Shown here in pieces: positions 31,070 through 43,591 of a stretch of DNA of 64,000 nt. Source of the DNA: Lysobacter sp. Root76 (GTDB lineage: Bacteria > Pseudomonadota > Gammaproteobacteria > Xanthomonadales > Xanthomonadaceae); NCBI RefSeq assembly GCF_001428685.1, contig NZ_LMIK01000001.1, positions 471,288-535,287 of the forward strand. Reading direction: 5' to 3'. A program made the position numbers and the translations under genes. The notes beneath the pieces are model-generated. The model did not search any database. It was not told the origin of the DNA and saw only the letters and a program-made list of their open reading frames with translations. Position 1 is the first letter of the stretch; each line of letters begins with the position of its first letter.

Positions 31070-32617
31070 ATGGATGCTTTCGATCCCTCCCGCCGCCAGG
31101 TCCTCAAGGGCAGCGCCGCCGCGATGGCGGTCGGCGCGATGAGCACGCTGGGCGCGTTGTATTCGCGCCAAGCGCTCGCCGCCCAAGACCCGACCCGGCT
31201 CGCCCCCGTTCCCAGCCGCTACGGCCCGCTCGCCCCGGTCGCCGATCGCAGCACCGGCCTGCCGCTGCTGCAGCTGCCGCGCGGCTTCAGCTACCGCTCC
31301 TTCGGCTGGAGCGGCGACCGCATGGACGACGGCCAGCCCTGCCCCGACCGCCATGACGGCATGGCCGTGGTCGGCGTGCGTCCGGGCGGGCGCCGGCCGC
31401 ACGAGATCGGCGCCGGCCGCCTGCGCCCGCACGGCCCCGAATACGTGCTGATCCGCAACCACGAGCGCGGCGCGGCGACGCCGATCCAGGCCCCGGGCAT
31501 GTACGACAAGGGCGACCTCGGCGGCGGCAAGTTCGCCGGCGGCGGCACCACCACGCTGAGCTACCGCAACGGCGAATGGGGCAGCCTGGAACCCAGCCTG
31601 GGCGGCACCCTGGTCAACTGCGCCGGCGGCCCCACGCCCTGGGGCACCTGGCTGAGCTGCGAGGAGATCAAGAGCGACGCGGTCTCCAGCGCCGGCCGCA
31701 AGCACGGCTACGTGTTCGAGGTCGATCCGCGCAGCGAACGCACCACCGGCCGGCCGCTGATCGGCCTGGGCCGCTTCAGCCACGAGGCGGTGGCGATCGA
31801 CCCGCGCACCGGCATCGTCTATCTGACCGAGGACGACCGCAACAAGGCCGGCCTGTACCGCTTCATTCCCAACGACCGCGCCGGCCGCAACGGCTCGCTC
31901 GAGCACGGCGGCCGCCTGCAGGCCGCGCGCGTACGCGGACGCCGCAACGCTGATCTCACCGTCGCCAGCATCGGCACCGAGTACGCGCTGGAGTGGGTCG
32001 ACATTGCCGATCCGGATCTGGATTCGATCACCGCCCCGGCCGGCTTCCCCGACATCTCCGCCGGCGACACCCTGAGCGGCACGTTCGCGCAGGCCTGGAG
32101 CGACGGCGCGCTGCGCATGAGCCGCGGCGAAGGCATCTGGTACAGCTACGGCAAGATGTTCATCGTCGACACCAGCACCGGCGTCGACAGCCAGGGCCGC
32201 AAGGGCCGCGGCAACGGTTCGGTATGGGTGCTGGACCTGGCCAGCCAGCGCTTGCGCGCGCTGTTCGTGAGCGGCAACCAGCTCGCCGCGCACAACCCCG
32301 ACAACGTCAGCGTCAGCGCGCGCGGCGGCGTCATCCTGTGCGAGGACGGCGGCGAAAGTCCGGACGAATACGGCCCCGGCGCACGCCTGATCGGCCTGAC
32401 CCGCGCAGGCGAATCGTTCTATTTCGCCAAGAACAACGTCGCCCTGACTTCGCAGCAGATCGCCGACGCCGGCAAGTCGGTGCCGGAAGGCGACTACCGC
32501 GACACCGAGTTCTGCGGCGCCTGCTGGGACCCGTTCGCGCGCACCTTGTTCGTCAATATCCAGACGCCGGGGATCACCGTGGCGATCACGGGACCGTGGG
32601 AACGCGGCCCCTTGTAA
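31070..32617 (+). CDS. PhoX-like (DUF839) phosphatase, Tat-exported
   Basis: A 515-residue exported protein of the PhoX/DUF839 group, calcium- and iron-dependent phosphatases of the periplasm or cell surface. The N-terminus carries a twin-arginine signal (PSRRQVLKGSAAAMAVGAMS, cleavage near RQALAAQD). Family segments: LPRGFSYRSFGWSG, GGGTTTLSYRNGEW, NCAGGPTPWGTWLSCEE, GRFSHEAVAIDPRTG, YLTEDD and CEDGGESPDEYGPG. The start ATG 31070 has AGGAG seven bases upstream; an in-frame codon at 31037 adds 11 residues without a signal function. It splits rlmH from rsfS on the opposite strand. Phosphatase activity is inferred from the family. Confidence 0.9.
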   Translation: MDAFDPSRRQVLKGSAAAMAVGAMSTLGALYSRQALAAQDPTRLAPVPSRYGPLAPVADRSTGLPLLQLPRGFSYRSFGWSGDRMDDGQPCPDRHDGMAVVGVRPGGRRPHEIGAGRLRPHGPEYVLIRNHERGAATPIQAPGMYDKGDLGGGKFAGGGTTTLSYRNGEWGSLEPSLGGTLVNCAGGPTPWGTWLSCEEIKSDAVSSAGRKHGYVFEVDPRSERTTGRPLIGLGRFSHEAVAIDPRTGIVYLTEDDRNKAGLYRFIPNDRAGRNGSLEHGGRLQAARVRGRRNADLTVASIGTEYALEWVDIADPDLDSITAPAGFPDISAGDTLSGTFAQAWSDGALRMSRGEGIWYSYGKMFIVDTSTGVDSQGRKGRGNGSVWVLDLASQRLRALFVSGNQLAAHNPDNVSVSARGGVILCEDGGESPDEYGPGARLIGLTRAGESFYFAKNNVALTSQQIADAGKSVPEGDYRDTEFCGACWDPFARTLFVNIQTPGITVAITGPWERGPL

Positions 32618-32640
32618 GGCCGGCGCAGGAAGCGCCGGCC
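32618..32640 (+). terminator. Hairpin directly after the phoX-like stop
   Basis: Perfect 9-bp stem GGCCGGCGC / GCGCCGGCC with loop AGGAA, beginning one base after the TAA. There is no T-run, so it may be a weak or factor-assisted terminator. Confidence 0.5.
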
Positions 32641-32670
32641 CACGGCGCTCCCTGCGGCGACGGATGCCCT

Positions 32671-32760
32671 GTAGGAGCGGCGTAAGCCGCGATTGAAACC
32701 TCAGTCGCGGCAGAATTCGTCGCTTGAGGCTGTCCAATCGCGACTCGCGTCGTTCCCACA
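32671..32760. repeat. GTAGGAGCGGCGTAAGCCGCGAT element with a diverged inverted partner
   Basis: Element at 32671-32693, same family as 17131-17358 in opposite orientation. A diverged inverted partner (AATCGCGACTCGCGTCGTTCCCACA) lies at 32736-32760, so the 90-base unit has terminal inverted symmetry reminiscent of a non-autonomous palindromic element. Confidence 0.6.
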
Positions 32761-32797
32761 CGCGAAGGCGTTCGCATGGCAACAGGCAGCGGACGCA

Positions 32798-32824
32798 AAC
32801 GAAAACGGCGCCCTCGGGCGCCGT
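32798..32824 (-). terminator. Intrinsic terminator of rsfS
   Basis: Perfect 8-bp stem ACGGCGCC / GGCGCCGT with loop CGAG on the minus strand, followed by TTTTCGTTTG. It is about 40 bases after the rsfS stop. Confidence 0.8.
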
Positions 32825-32863
32825 CGTCTGTTACGAATCAGGTGTTACGGATGAGGAACGGCC

Positions 32864-33289
32864 TTACAGCCGATCCTCCTCGTCGGTCTCCAGCGCATCG
32901 CCGAATTCCGGCGGCTGATCGCCGACCGTCCACAGGCGCTCCAAGGCGTAGAACTCGCGCACGCGCGGCAGCATCACGTGCACGACCACGTCGCCCAGAT
33001 CGACCAGCACCCATTCGGCCTCGCGCTCGCCTTCCACGCCCAGGGGCATGACATCGAGGTTCTTGGCGAACTTGACCACTTCGTCGGCGATCGACTTGAC
33101 GTGGCGGGTCGACGTGCCCGACGCGACCACCATGTAGTCGGTGACGCTGCTCTTGCCGCGCACATCGATCTCGACGACGTCCTTGGCTTTGAGTTCCTCG
33201 ACCGCCGCGCGCACCGTGCTCAGCAGAGCGTCGGTCGACGGGGGAGGGGTCGGCATGCGGGTCTTGATGACGTGGGCTTGGCTGGTCAA
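32864..33289 (-). CDS. rsfS: Ribosomal silencing factor RsfS
   Basis: Binds L14 on the 50S subunit and blocks subunit joining in starvation. 141 residues from a TTG start at 33289, or 130 from ATG 33256; neither has a clear ribosome site. The longer form keeps a conserved-looking SQAHVIKTR head. Core: VRAAVEELKAKDVVEIDVRG, SSVTDYMVVASGTSTRHVKS, GVEGEREAEWVLVDLGDVVV, HVMLPRVREFYALERLW. nadD is 40 bases upstream, the conserved nadD-rsfS pair. Confidence 0.95.
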   Translation of the reverse strand: MTSQAHVIKTRMPTPPPSTDALLSTVRAAVEELKAKDVVEIDVRGKSSVTDYMVVASGTSTRHVKSIADEVVKFAKNLDVMPLGVEGEREAEWVLVDLGDVVVHVMLPRVREFYALERLWTVGDQPPEFGDALETDEEDRL

Positions 33290-33329
33290 GGAAAGGACTC
33301 TGGGGGACTAAGCGGGGTTGCGTCGGAGA

Positions 33330-33995
33330 TTATAACGGAGCGCCGGCCGCCGCCTGGCCTCCGTACAGGCCATGGCGCTCGATATAGACGGCCACCGGCG
33401 CCGGCACCAGGTCCTGCCAGGGCCGGCCGGCGGCGATGCGCTGGCGCACCTCACTGGCCGATTCGGCGTGCAGAGGCTGGTTCAGGCGCAGTACCCGGCC
33501 GGCCGGGGCGGCGCGCAGGGCGGCCGCGTCGGCCGCGTCGCGGCCGGCGACCAGGGCCGCCAGTTCAGGCGCCAGGCCCTGCTCCAGGGGGCTGCCGGGG
33601 CGCTGGGCGACGACGAAATGGGCCAGGTCGAACAGCGCCCGCCATTCGTGCCACTGCGGCAGGCCCAGGAAGCTGTCGGCGCCGACCAGCAGCGCGACCG
33701 GCGCGGCGTCGCCGATCTCCCGGCGCAGCTCGCGCAGGGTCTCGACCGTGTAGGAGCGGCCGGCGCGGGCGAGTTCGCGGGTGTCGACGAGCAGCCGCGG
33801 TTCTCCGGCCACCGCGAGATCGAGCATGCGCGCGCGTTGCGCGGCGTTCGCGCCCGGCGGCGCGCGATGCGGCGGATCGGCCGCGGGCATCAGGCGGATG
33901 GTCGCGTCCAGGGCGTCGCGCGCGGCGCGCGCGATCGCGAGGTGGCCGTCGTGGACCGGATCGAAGGTGCCGCCGTAGTAGACCCGCAAGCTCAT
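33330..33995 (-). CDS. nadD: Nicotinate-nucleotide adenylyltransferase NadD
   Basis: Adenylates nicotinate mononucleotide to deamido-NAD, a central step of NAD synthesis. The 221-residue protein has the nucleotidyltransferase motif GGTFDPVHDGHLA (residues 8-20), then MPAADPPHR, RSYTVETLRELRRE, LLVGADSFLGLPQWHEW and the ATP-binding ESASEVRQRI segment near the end. It lies 49 bases downstream of holA in the leuS-lptE-holA-nadD-rsfS series. Confidence 0.96.
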   Translation of the reverse strand: MSLRVYYGGTFDPVHDGHLAIARAARDALDATIRLMPAADPPHRAPPGANAAQRARMLDLAVAGEPRLLVDTRELARAGRSYTVETLRELRREIGDAAPVALLVGADSFLGLPQWHEWRALFDLAHFVVAQRPGSPLEQGLAPELAALVAGRDAADAAALRAAPAGRVLRLNQPLHAESASEVRQRIAAGRPWQDLVPAPVAVYIERHGLYGGQAAAGAPL

Positions 33996-34044
33996 CGTCC
34001 GGCCGCCGTCGAACGCAGGCGGCGATCGCGCGGGGCGACCGCGC

Positions 34045-35091
34045 TCACGCGCCGCCCGACACCAGCAGCCGCGCCGCGCGCGGTTCGGCGACGGCCAGCA
34101 ACAGGCGTTCCAGCGCGATCCAGGCGTCGCCGGCTTCGCGGCCCTTGGCCATGCGATCGACGCGCCCGGCCTGGGCCACGAACGCGTCCCAACGGCGCGC
34201 GTCGTGGCGCTGCAGCGCGCGCCGGTACATCGGCTGTTTGGAATCCCACACCCGCTGCGCCTTGAACTCCGCCGACAGATTGCCGCCGCGCGCGTTGACC
34301 CGCGCCAGCGCGGCGCCGCGCTGCAGTTCGATCACCACCATGCCCAGCAGCGCCGGCACCGCTTCGCCTTCCGCGCGCAGGCCGGCGAGCATGCGCGAGA
34401 CCTGCGCGCCCTGCCCGTTCATGGCCGCATCCACGACCCGGAACACGTCGTAACGCGCGGCGTCGGCGACCAGCGATTCCATCCGCGCCAGGTCGATGGC
34501 TTCGCCGTCGGACAGCAGGGCGAGCTTGTCTACTTCCTGGGCGGCGGCGAGCAGGTTGCCCTCGACCCGGTCGGCCAGGCTCTGCACCGCGTCGCGGTCG
34601 GCGCGCAGGCCGCGCGCGCGCAGGCGGCGCTCGATCCATTCGGGCAATTCGTGCGGCTTGATCTGCCAGGCGATCGCGACCCGGCCGACCCGGCCGATCG
34701 CCTCGCTCCACTTGCCGCCGTGCTGCTTGCTCCATTCGCCGCAGCTCACCAGCAGGCACACGTCCTGCGGCGGATCGGCGCAGAAGCCGGAAATTACCTC
34801 GGCGCCGTCCTTGCCGGGCTTGCCGGTGGGCAGGCGCAATTCGACCAGGCGCCGGCTGGCGAACAGGCTGGGCGCACGGAAGCTGGCCTCGAGCGCGTTC
34901 CAGTCCGGTTCGCGCTGGTTGCCTTCGGCTTCGAACACTTCGCGCTCGGCGATGCCCTGCTGGCGGGCGGCGGCGCGCACGGCATCGGCGGCTTCCAGCA
35001 CGCGCAGCGGCTCGGGGCCGGCGATCAGGTAGGCCGGACGCAGCGGCTCGGACGCGACTTGGGCGGCCAGCTGTTCCGGCTTGAGTTCCAT
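34045..35091 (-). CDS. holA: DNA polymerase III delta subunit HolA
   Basis: Clamp-loader subunit that opens the beta sliding clamp. The 348-residue protein begins MELKPEQLAAQVASEPLRPA and follows the HolA pattern: YLIAGPEPLRVLEAADAVR, the clamp-contact region SLFASRRLVELRLPTGKPGK, the AAA+-like LLVSCGEWSKQ, and the C-terminal collar helices (LADRVEGNLLAAAQEVDKLA). The start lies two bases before the lptE stop, so the two genes are tightly coupled. Confidence 0.95.
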   Translation of the reverse strand: MELKPEQLAAQVASEPLRPAYLIAGPEPLRVLEAADAVRAAARQQGIAEREVFEAEGNQREPDWNALEASFRAPSLFASRRLVELRLPTGKPGKDGAEVISGFCADPPQDVCLLVSCGEWSKQHGGKWSEAIGRVGRVAIAWQIKPHELPEWIERRLRARGLRADRDAVQSLADRVEGNLLAAAQEVDKLALLSDGEAIDLARMESLVADAARYDVFRVVDAAMNGQGAQVSRMLAGLRAEGEAVPALLGMVVIELQRGAALARVNARGGNLSAEFKAQRVWDSKQPMYRRALQRHDARRWDAFVAQAGRVDRMAKGREAGDAWIALERLLLAVAEPRAARLLVSGGA

Positions 35092-35093
35092 CG

Positions 35094-35741
35094 TCAGCGC
35101 GGCGGCTTGGGCGGCGCCGGCTCGGTCTTCGCGGGGGCCTGCGGCGCGGCCGAGCCGGCCGCTTCCATCGCCGCCTGCGCGGCGTCGGTGGCGATCGGAG
35201 GCTCGCCCTGCGCGCTGGGCGCGGCGGCACCGCCGTCGACCTTCTTCACCACCGCATCGATGCGGCGCAGCACCGAGGCGCTCATCTCGCGGCGCATTTC
35301 GCGCTGCAGGGTTTCGCGTTCGCCCTCGGTACCCAGCGAGGTCACCGGGTTGGAGACGTAGTCCCGCGACAGTTCGACGGTCTGGCGCGGCACCAGCGGG
35401 CTGCCGTCGGCCTTGCGCAGTTCGAAGATCACCGCGTAGCGCAGGCTGTATTCCTGGGCGCGGCCGAGCTGGTCGAGCGCGACCGGGGTATCGCCCCAGC
35501 GCTCCGACATCAGGTCCAGCACCGCGGCCGATTCGGTGTCCGCCGAGGCCGGCACCGCTCCGGCGCGGGTCAGCGCCTGGGCCAGCGATTCGGCCAGCGG
35601 ACTGTAGCGATCCACCGACACCACCCGCACCGGACCCAGGTCCGGCGGCAACGTCAGAGCGCTGCGCAGTTGGAAACCGCAGGCCGACAAGGCCAGCGCG
35701 AGGGTGGCCGTGGCGACGGCGATGAACGGACGAGGGGTCAT
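35094..35741 (-). CDS. lptE: LPS assembly lipoprotein LptE
   Basis: Outer-membrane lipoprotein that plugs LptD and helps insert LPS into the outer leaflet. The 215-residue protein has a signal peptide with lipobox LALSAC (Cys about residue 21) followed by GFQLRSALTLPPDLGPVRVV, the usual LptE start. The last 45 residues are a Pro/Ala-rich tail, longer than in E. coli and probably disordered. It is between leuS and holA, as in other gammaproteobacteria. Confidence 0.94.
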   Translation of the reverse strand: MTPRPFIAVATATLALALSACGFQLRSALTLPPDLGPVRVVSVDRYSPLAESLAQALTRAGAVPASADTESAAVLDLMSERWGDTPVALDQLGRAQEYSLRYAVIFELRKADGSPLVPRQTVELSRDYVSNPVTSLGTEGERETLQREMRREMSASVLRRIDAVVKKVDGGAAAPSAQGEPPIATDAAQAAMEAAGSAAPQAPAKTEPAPPKPPR

Positions 35742-36000
35742 GCGCGAAGTCTGGACGAGCGGGCCGCGCGCATCAATAGCGGCGCCGGATTCGGCTGAAC
35801 GAGGCTTCAGGGGTCTGAGCCGCTACTCCGGCCTCCGCACGAATGGAGGGCCGCAAGTTTCAGAAGAATCGAAATTTTCGCAGGCGCCGCCGTGGGCGCT
35901 GCGAAACACCCGGGCTTGCGACACCCCATCCCTGCCCGCGTGCCGCGAACGCCGCGGCCCCGCTCCCCGTGCAGCGGGGAGCGAGGGAATCGCCGCGGCC
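35742..36000. other. Gap between leuS and lptE
   Basis: About 259 bases with no gene. A hairpin GCTCCCC / GGGGAGC near 35960-35981, about 20 bases beyond the leuS stop on the minus strand, may be the leuS terminator, though no T-run follows. The rest is unremarkable. Confidence 0.45.
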
Positions 36001-39106
<3,106 letters not shown>

Positions 39107-39283
39107 GGACGACCTCCAGTTGATTTCCGCAAAGGTTCGCTTGCATGCTGCGGCGGCCATTCCCGGACCGCGCGGGCGATTGTCCCTGCATTCGTCCCCG
39201 CATGTGCGAAGTCGGTCGCACTATTTGCCGGTGCGCCAGCGTATGGCGCATCGATTCCTCCACGAGCACCGCCGGAATCCACG

Positions 39284-40591
<1,308 letters not shown>

Positions 40592-40703
40592 ACCTGGTCG
40601 CGACGTCGCGCCGGCAGCCCCGGCCGGCGTCGCGGCCGTGCCCGCGACAACAGACACACCGATAGCCGGATCGATAGCCACACCGACAGCCAGGAGAACG
40701 CCC

Positions 40704-40955
40704 GTGGACCTGGAATGGATGGGTTACGTCGGCGCCACGCTGACCACGCTGTCGTTCCTGCCGCAGGCGGTAAAGACCATCCGCAGCCGCGACACGCGCG
40801 GCATTTCCCTGGGCATGTACGTGGTGTTCACCGTCGGCGTCGGCTTCTGGTTCGGCTACGGCGTGGCGCTGCAGTCCTGGCCGATGATCGTGTCCAACGC
40901 GATCACCTTCGTGCTGGCGGCGACCATCCTCGGGCTCAAGCTCAAGCACGGCTGA
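40704..40955 (+). CDS. SemiSWEET sugar transporter (PQ-loop)
   Basis: An 83-residue three-helix half-transporter of the SemiSWEET family, which works as a dimer and carries small sugars. The PQ-loop signature SFLPQAVKTIRSRDTRGIS is in the first part, and GMYVVFTVGVGFWFGYGVAL and IVSNAITFVLAATILGL form helices two and three. The GTG at 40704 has AGGAG seven bases upstream. It follows the amidohydrolase by 112 bases on the same strand. Confidence 0.92.
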   Translation: MDLEWMGYVGATLTTLSFLPQAVKTIRSRDTRGISLGMYVVFTVGVGFWFGYGVALQSWPMIVSNAITFVLAATILGLKLKHG

Positions 40956-40985
40956 GGCCGCGCGCCGCCCTGCCCCAGCGCAAGC

Positions 40986-41603
40986 TCACGATGGGCGCGG
41001 CGCCGCCTGCGCGCGCGCCGCGGCCAGCCACCACAGCAGCCAGGCGCCGAACGCCGCGCGCTGGGCCAGGCCCACCGGCAACAGCGACGGCAGCACCAAG
41101 GCGAACAGCAGCACCGCCAGCGCCGCGATCAGGCTGGCCTGGCTGAAGCCGCGCAGCTCCGGCCGCGCGCGGCTGCGGCTGCCGATCGCGATCGCCAGCG
41201 CACCGGCGGCGAAGGCCAGCCACCACAGCAACCACACGGTCGCGTGCAGGCGGCTGGGCGCGGCGTCGAAATCCTGCGGGTCCAGCGGCAACAGGCCCTG
41301 CGCCGCGAACGCCAGCGCCGACAGCAGCACCAGCTGCGCACCCACGCGCACGCTCCAGCGCGTGCCGGCCAGCGACTGGCGCAGGCCCACCGCGACCGCC
41401 GCGGCGAGCACGCCCGGCAGCACGAACGCCAGCAGGTTGAACCACAGCGCATACGGCACGCCGGCGGCGCCCAACAGCGCGACCGGATGGCGGCTGTGCG
41501 CATAGCCGTCCAGGACCGCGCCGAAGCCGGCCAGGGCGAGCGCGAACGACACCAGCGCCGCCGCGGCCACGATCGATTTCCAGGATTTCACGTCGTCTCC
41601 CAT
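40986..41603 (-). CDS. DUF998 membrane protein
   Basis: A 205-residue integral membrane protein with about six hydrophobic helices, of the DUF998 family (unknown function). Family pattern: N-terminal helix followed by [17 protein letters not shown], then [34 protein letters not shown] and [14 protein letters not shown]. The last three residues are APRPS before the stop. The first 16 bases overlap the stop of the HTH gene, so it is the third gene of a compact minus-strand operon (membrane protein, regulator, DUF998). Confidence 0.85.
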   Translation of the reverse strand: MGDDVKSWKSIVAAAALVSFALALAGFGAVLDGYAHSRHPVALLGAAGVPYALWFNLLAFVLPGVLAAAVAVGLRQSLAGTRWSVRVGAQLVLLSALAFAAQGLLPLDPQDFDAAPSRLHATVWLLWWLAFAAGALAIAIGSRSRARPELRGFSQASLIAALAVLLFALVLPSLLPVGLAQRAAFGAWLLWWLAAARAQAAPRPS

Positions 41604-41803
41604 GCGAATACGTCTTCGACTCCGACCCCGAACGCGCGCGCGATCCGGAACGCCAGCTCCAGCGACGGCGCGTAGCGTCCGGCCTCCAGCGCGATGATGG
41701 TCTGCCGGGTCACGCCGCAGGCATCGGCCAGCGCCTGCTGGGTCATTTCGCCGCGCTCGAAGCGCAGGCGGCGGATCTGGTTCGCGATCGGTGTGCTGCC
41801 CAT
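41588..41803 (-). CDS. XRE-family small HTH regulator
   Basis: A 71-residue Cro/CI-like DNA-binding protein: [20 protein letters not shown] then [20 protein letters not shown] form the HTH, and [20 protein letters not shown] ends it. This is the YozG-like type often paired with small membrane proteins. It begins eight bases after the membrane protein gene and its end overlaps the DUF998 start. It is the likely binder of the paired ATGT-N12-ACAT palindromes at 42464-42515, by operon context only. Confidence 0.92.
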   Translation of the reverse strand: MGSTPIANQIRRLRFERGEMTQQALADACGVTRQTIIALEAGRYAPSLELAFRIARAFGVGVEDVFAWETT

Positions 41804-41811
41804 GCGCGCGC

Positions 41812-42441
41812 TCAGTGCCGGCCGCGCCAATAGTGGACTGCGCTGGCCGCATATTCGAACAGCCAGCCGCACATCAACGCGAACACCAGCAGACTGGACA
41901 CCATCGCCGGCGTCGCCCAGTCCAGTCGCCCGGCGGGGCTGAAACCCAGCGTCACCGCCATCGCGATCACGCTCAAGGTCAGCGCGCCGCGGCCCCAGTC
42001 GGCGGCGCGGCGGGCGATTTCGCGGTCGCGCTCGTCCTCCTCGACCGCACCTTGCCAGCGCGAGCTCAGCAACTGCGACAGCACCGCCCATGCCGCCAGC
42101 AGCAGGACCAGATGGCGGCCGACCGCGCCGGCCTCGGGGTTGCGCCAGATTTCCGCGCCCTGGAAGGCTTGCAGCTTGGCCAGGTAATAGGCCACCGCCA
42201 CGGCCATGAAGCCCAGGCCGATCCAGGCCCGCCATTCGGCCGGCGCGGCGCGGCCTTCGAACTCCGCGCGCGGCACCCGCTGCAGCCGCCACAGCGACAC
42301 CCAGGCGGTGGCGACCAGCAGGGCCACGCCGATCTTGCCGCCGTCGAAACCCAGCACCGCCGACGGGCTCGCGATCAGCAGCCACAAGGCCAGCCCCGCC
42401 ACCGCCAACAGCCCGGCCAAACTCCAGGTACGCGTCATCAT
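41812..42441 (-). CDS. Membrane protein of XRE-linked operon
   Basis: A 209-residue integral membrane protein of unknown family with about five or six helices: [71 protein letters not shown] and [21 protein letters not shown] charged loop between helices ([17 protein letters not shown]) is present. Two ATG codons (42441 and 42438) follow AGGGAAG. The pair with a downstream YozG-type regulator resembles DUF2178-like modules, but I do not claim the family. Confidence 0.8.
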   Translation of the reverse strand: MMTRTWSLAGLLAVAGLALWLLIASPSAVLGFDGGKIGVALLVATAWVSLWRLQRVPRAEFEGRAAPAEWRAWIGLGFMAVAVAYYLAKLQAFQGAEIWRNPEAGAVGRHLVLLLAAWAVLSQLLSSRWQGAVEEDERDREIARRAADWGRGALTLSVIAMAVTLGFSPAGRLDWATPAMVSSLLVFALMCGWLFEYAASAVHYWRGRH

Positions 42442-42463
42442 GATGTCTTCCCTGCCAGACAAT

Positions 42464-42515
42464 ATGTACGCTTCACATTACATTCGCTGCGGCGCATGTC
42501 AAGTATCTTTTACAT
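42464..42515 (-). promoter_or_regulatory. Promoter framed by two ATGT-N12-ACAT palindromes
   Basis: Site A (42464-42483) and site B (42496-42515) are both ATGT-N12-ACAT, ending TTACAT on the + strand, with centres 32 bases apart. Read on the minus strand, a perfect TTGACA (42497-42502) lies inside site B and TAATGT (42475-42480) inside site A, 16 bases apart. This gives a promoter whose two core elements are each covered by an operator. The transcription start would be about 25 bases before the membrane protein ATG. Confidence 0.65.
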
Positions 42516-42573
42516 GCCTTGGATTCCCCCGCGACTGGCACCATGTCCGCTGGATCGCTTTCCGGGACCACCC

Positions 42574-43449
42574 ATGACCGCCTCCGCCACCGCCTCGCCG
42601 CACGTCTTCGACGCCACCACCGACCGTTTCGAAGCCGACGTCATCCAGAAATCCGCGCAGACGCCGGTGCTGGTCGACTTCTGGGCCGAATGGTGCGAAC
42701 CCTGCAAGACCCTGGGCCCGCTGCTGGAAAAACTGGCCGCCGAGTACAACGGCGCCTTCGTCCTGGCCAAGGTCGACGTCGAAGCCGAGCAGCAGCTGGC
42801 CGGCATGTTCCAGATCCGCTCGATCCCGACCGTGTACCTGGTCAAGGACGGTCAGCTCGTCGACGGTTTCCCCGGCGCCCTGCCCGAAGGCCAGTTGCGC
42901 GAGTTCCTGAGCCACCACGGCATCCAGCCGGCCGCGGCCGCCGAGGAAGCCGCGCCGGTCGCCGCGGAAGCCGAACTGGACCCGCACGCCGAAGTGGTGC
43001 GCCTGCGCGCCGAGGTCGCGGCCGAGCCCGGCCAGGACGAACGCAAGCTCGACCTGGCCCTGGCCCTGCTGCGCACCGGCGCGGCGACCGAGGCCGAACA
43101 CCTGCTGGACGCCCTGCCCGCCAACCTCGCCACCGACGACCGCGCCCTGCGCGCCCGCGCACGCCTGGGCTTTGCCGCTGTGCTCAAGGACGCGCCGCCG
43201 CCGGAAGTGCTGGAGGCGGCGATCGCCAGCGACGAAAGCGACCTGCGCGCGCGCCACCTGCTCGGCGCGCACCGTCTGGTCGGCGGCCAGTCCGAGGCCG
43301 CGCTGGAGCAGTTCATCGAGATGCTGCGCCGCGACCGCGCCTACCAGGACGGCCTGCCGCGCAAGGTCCTGATCGACGCCTTCCGGGTGGTCGAGGACGA
43401 GGACCTGGTCGGTCGCTACCGCCGCAAGATGTCGTCGCTGCTGTTCTGA
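42574..43449 (+). CDS. cnoX: CnoX/YbbN-type thioredoxin-TPR chaperedoxin
   Basis: A 291-residue fusion of an N-terminal thioredoxin domain and a C-terminal TPR-like region. In E. coli, CnoX holds proteins damaged by bleach and works with GroEL. Thioredoxin part: VLVDFWAEWCEPCK with Cys41 and Cys44, and SIPTVYLVKDGQLVDGF. The CEPC pair is intact, whereas the E. coli protein lacks a CxxC; this suggests possible redox activity here. TPR part: AEVVRLRAEVAAEPG through LLGAHRLVGGQSEAALEQF. ATG 42574 is chosen; upstream codons belong to a different frame context. It shares the intergenic region with the XRE operon. Confidence 0.92.
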   Translation: MTASATASPHVFDATTDRFEADVIQKSAQTPVLVDFWAEWCEPCKTLGPLLEKLAAEYNGAFVLAKVDVEAEQQLAGMFQIRSIPTVYLVKDGQLVDGFPGALPEGQLREFLSHHGIQPAAAAEEAAPVAAEAELDPHAEVVRLRAEVAAEPGQDERKLDLALALLRTGAATEAEHLLDALPANLATDDRALRARARLGFAAVLKDAPPPEVLEAAIASDESDLRARHLLGAHRLVGGQSEAALEQFIEMLRRDRAYQDGLPRKVLIDAFRVVEDEDLVGRYRRKMSSLLF

Positions 43450-43540
43450 GACGCGGCGCCCCGGCGCACCGTCCCGAACGCAAACCCGAGGCGGCGCCCG
43501 CGCGGCGCCGTCGCGCGGCTTGACCATCCGCGGCTTGACT

Positions 43541-43554
43541 ATACGCATGCGTAT
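43541..43554. promoter_or_regulatory. Perfect palindrome ATACGCATGCGTAT upstream of DUF4442 gene
   Basis: A 14-base perfect palindrome 38 bases before the ATG. Just upstream a 13-base direct repeat GCGGCTTGACYAT occurs twice (43516 and 43531), each holding a TTGAC -35-like core. This could be an operator, but no regulator is evident. Confidence 0.4.
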
Positions 43555-43591
43555 GGCAGGCTGGGCGCCTCTCACCGCTCCCCGGCCGCGC

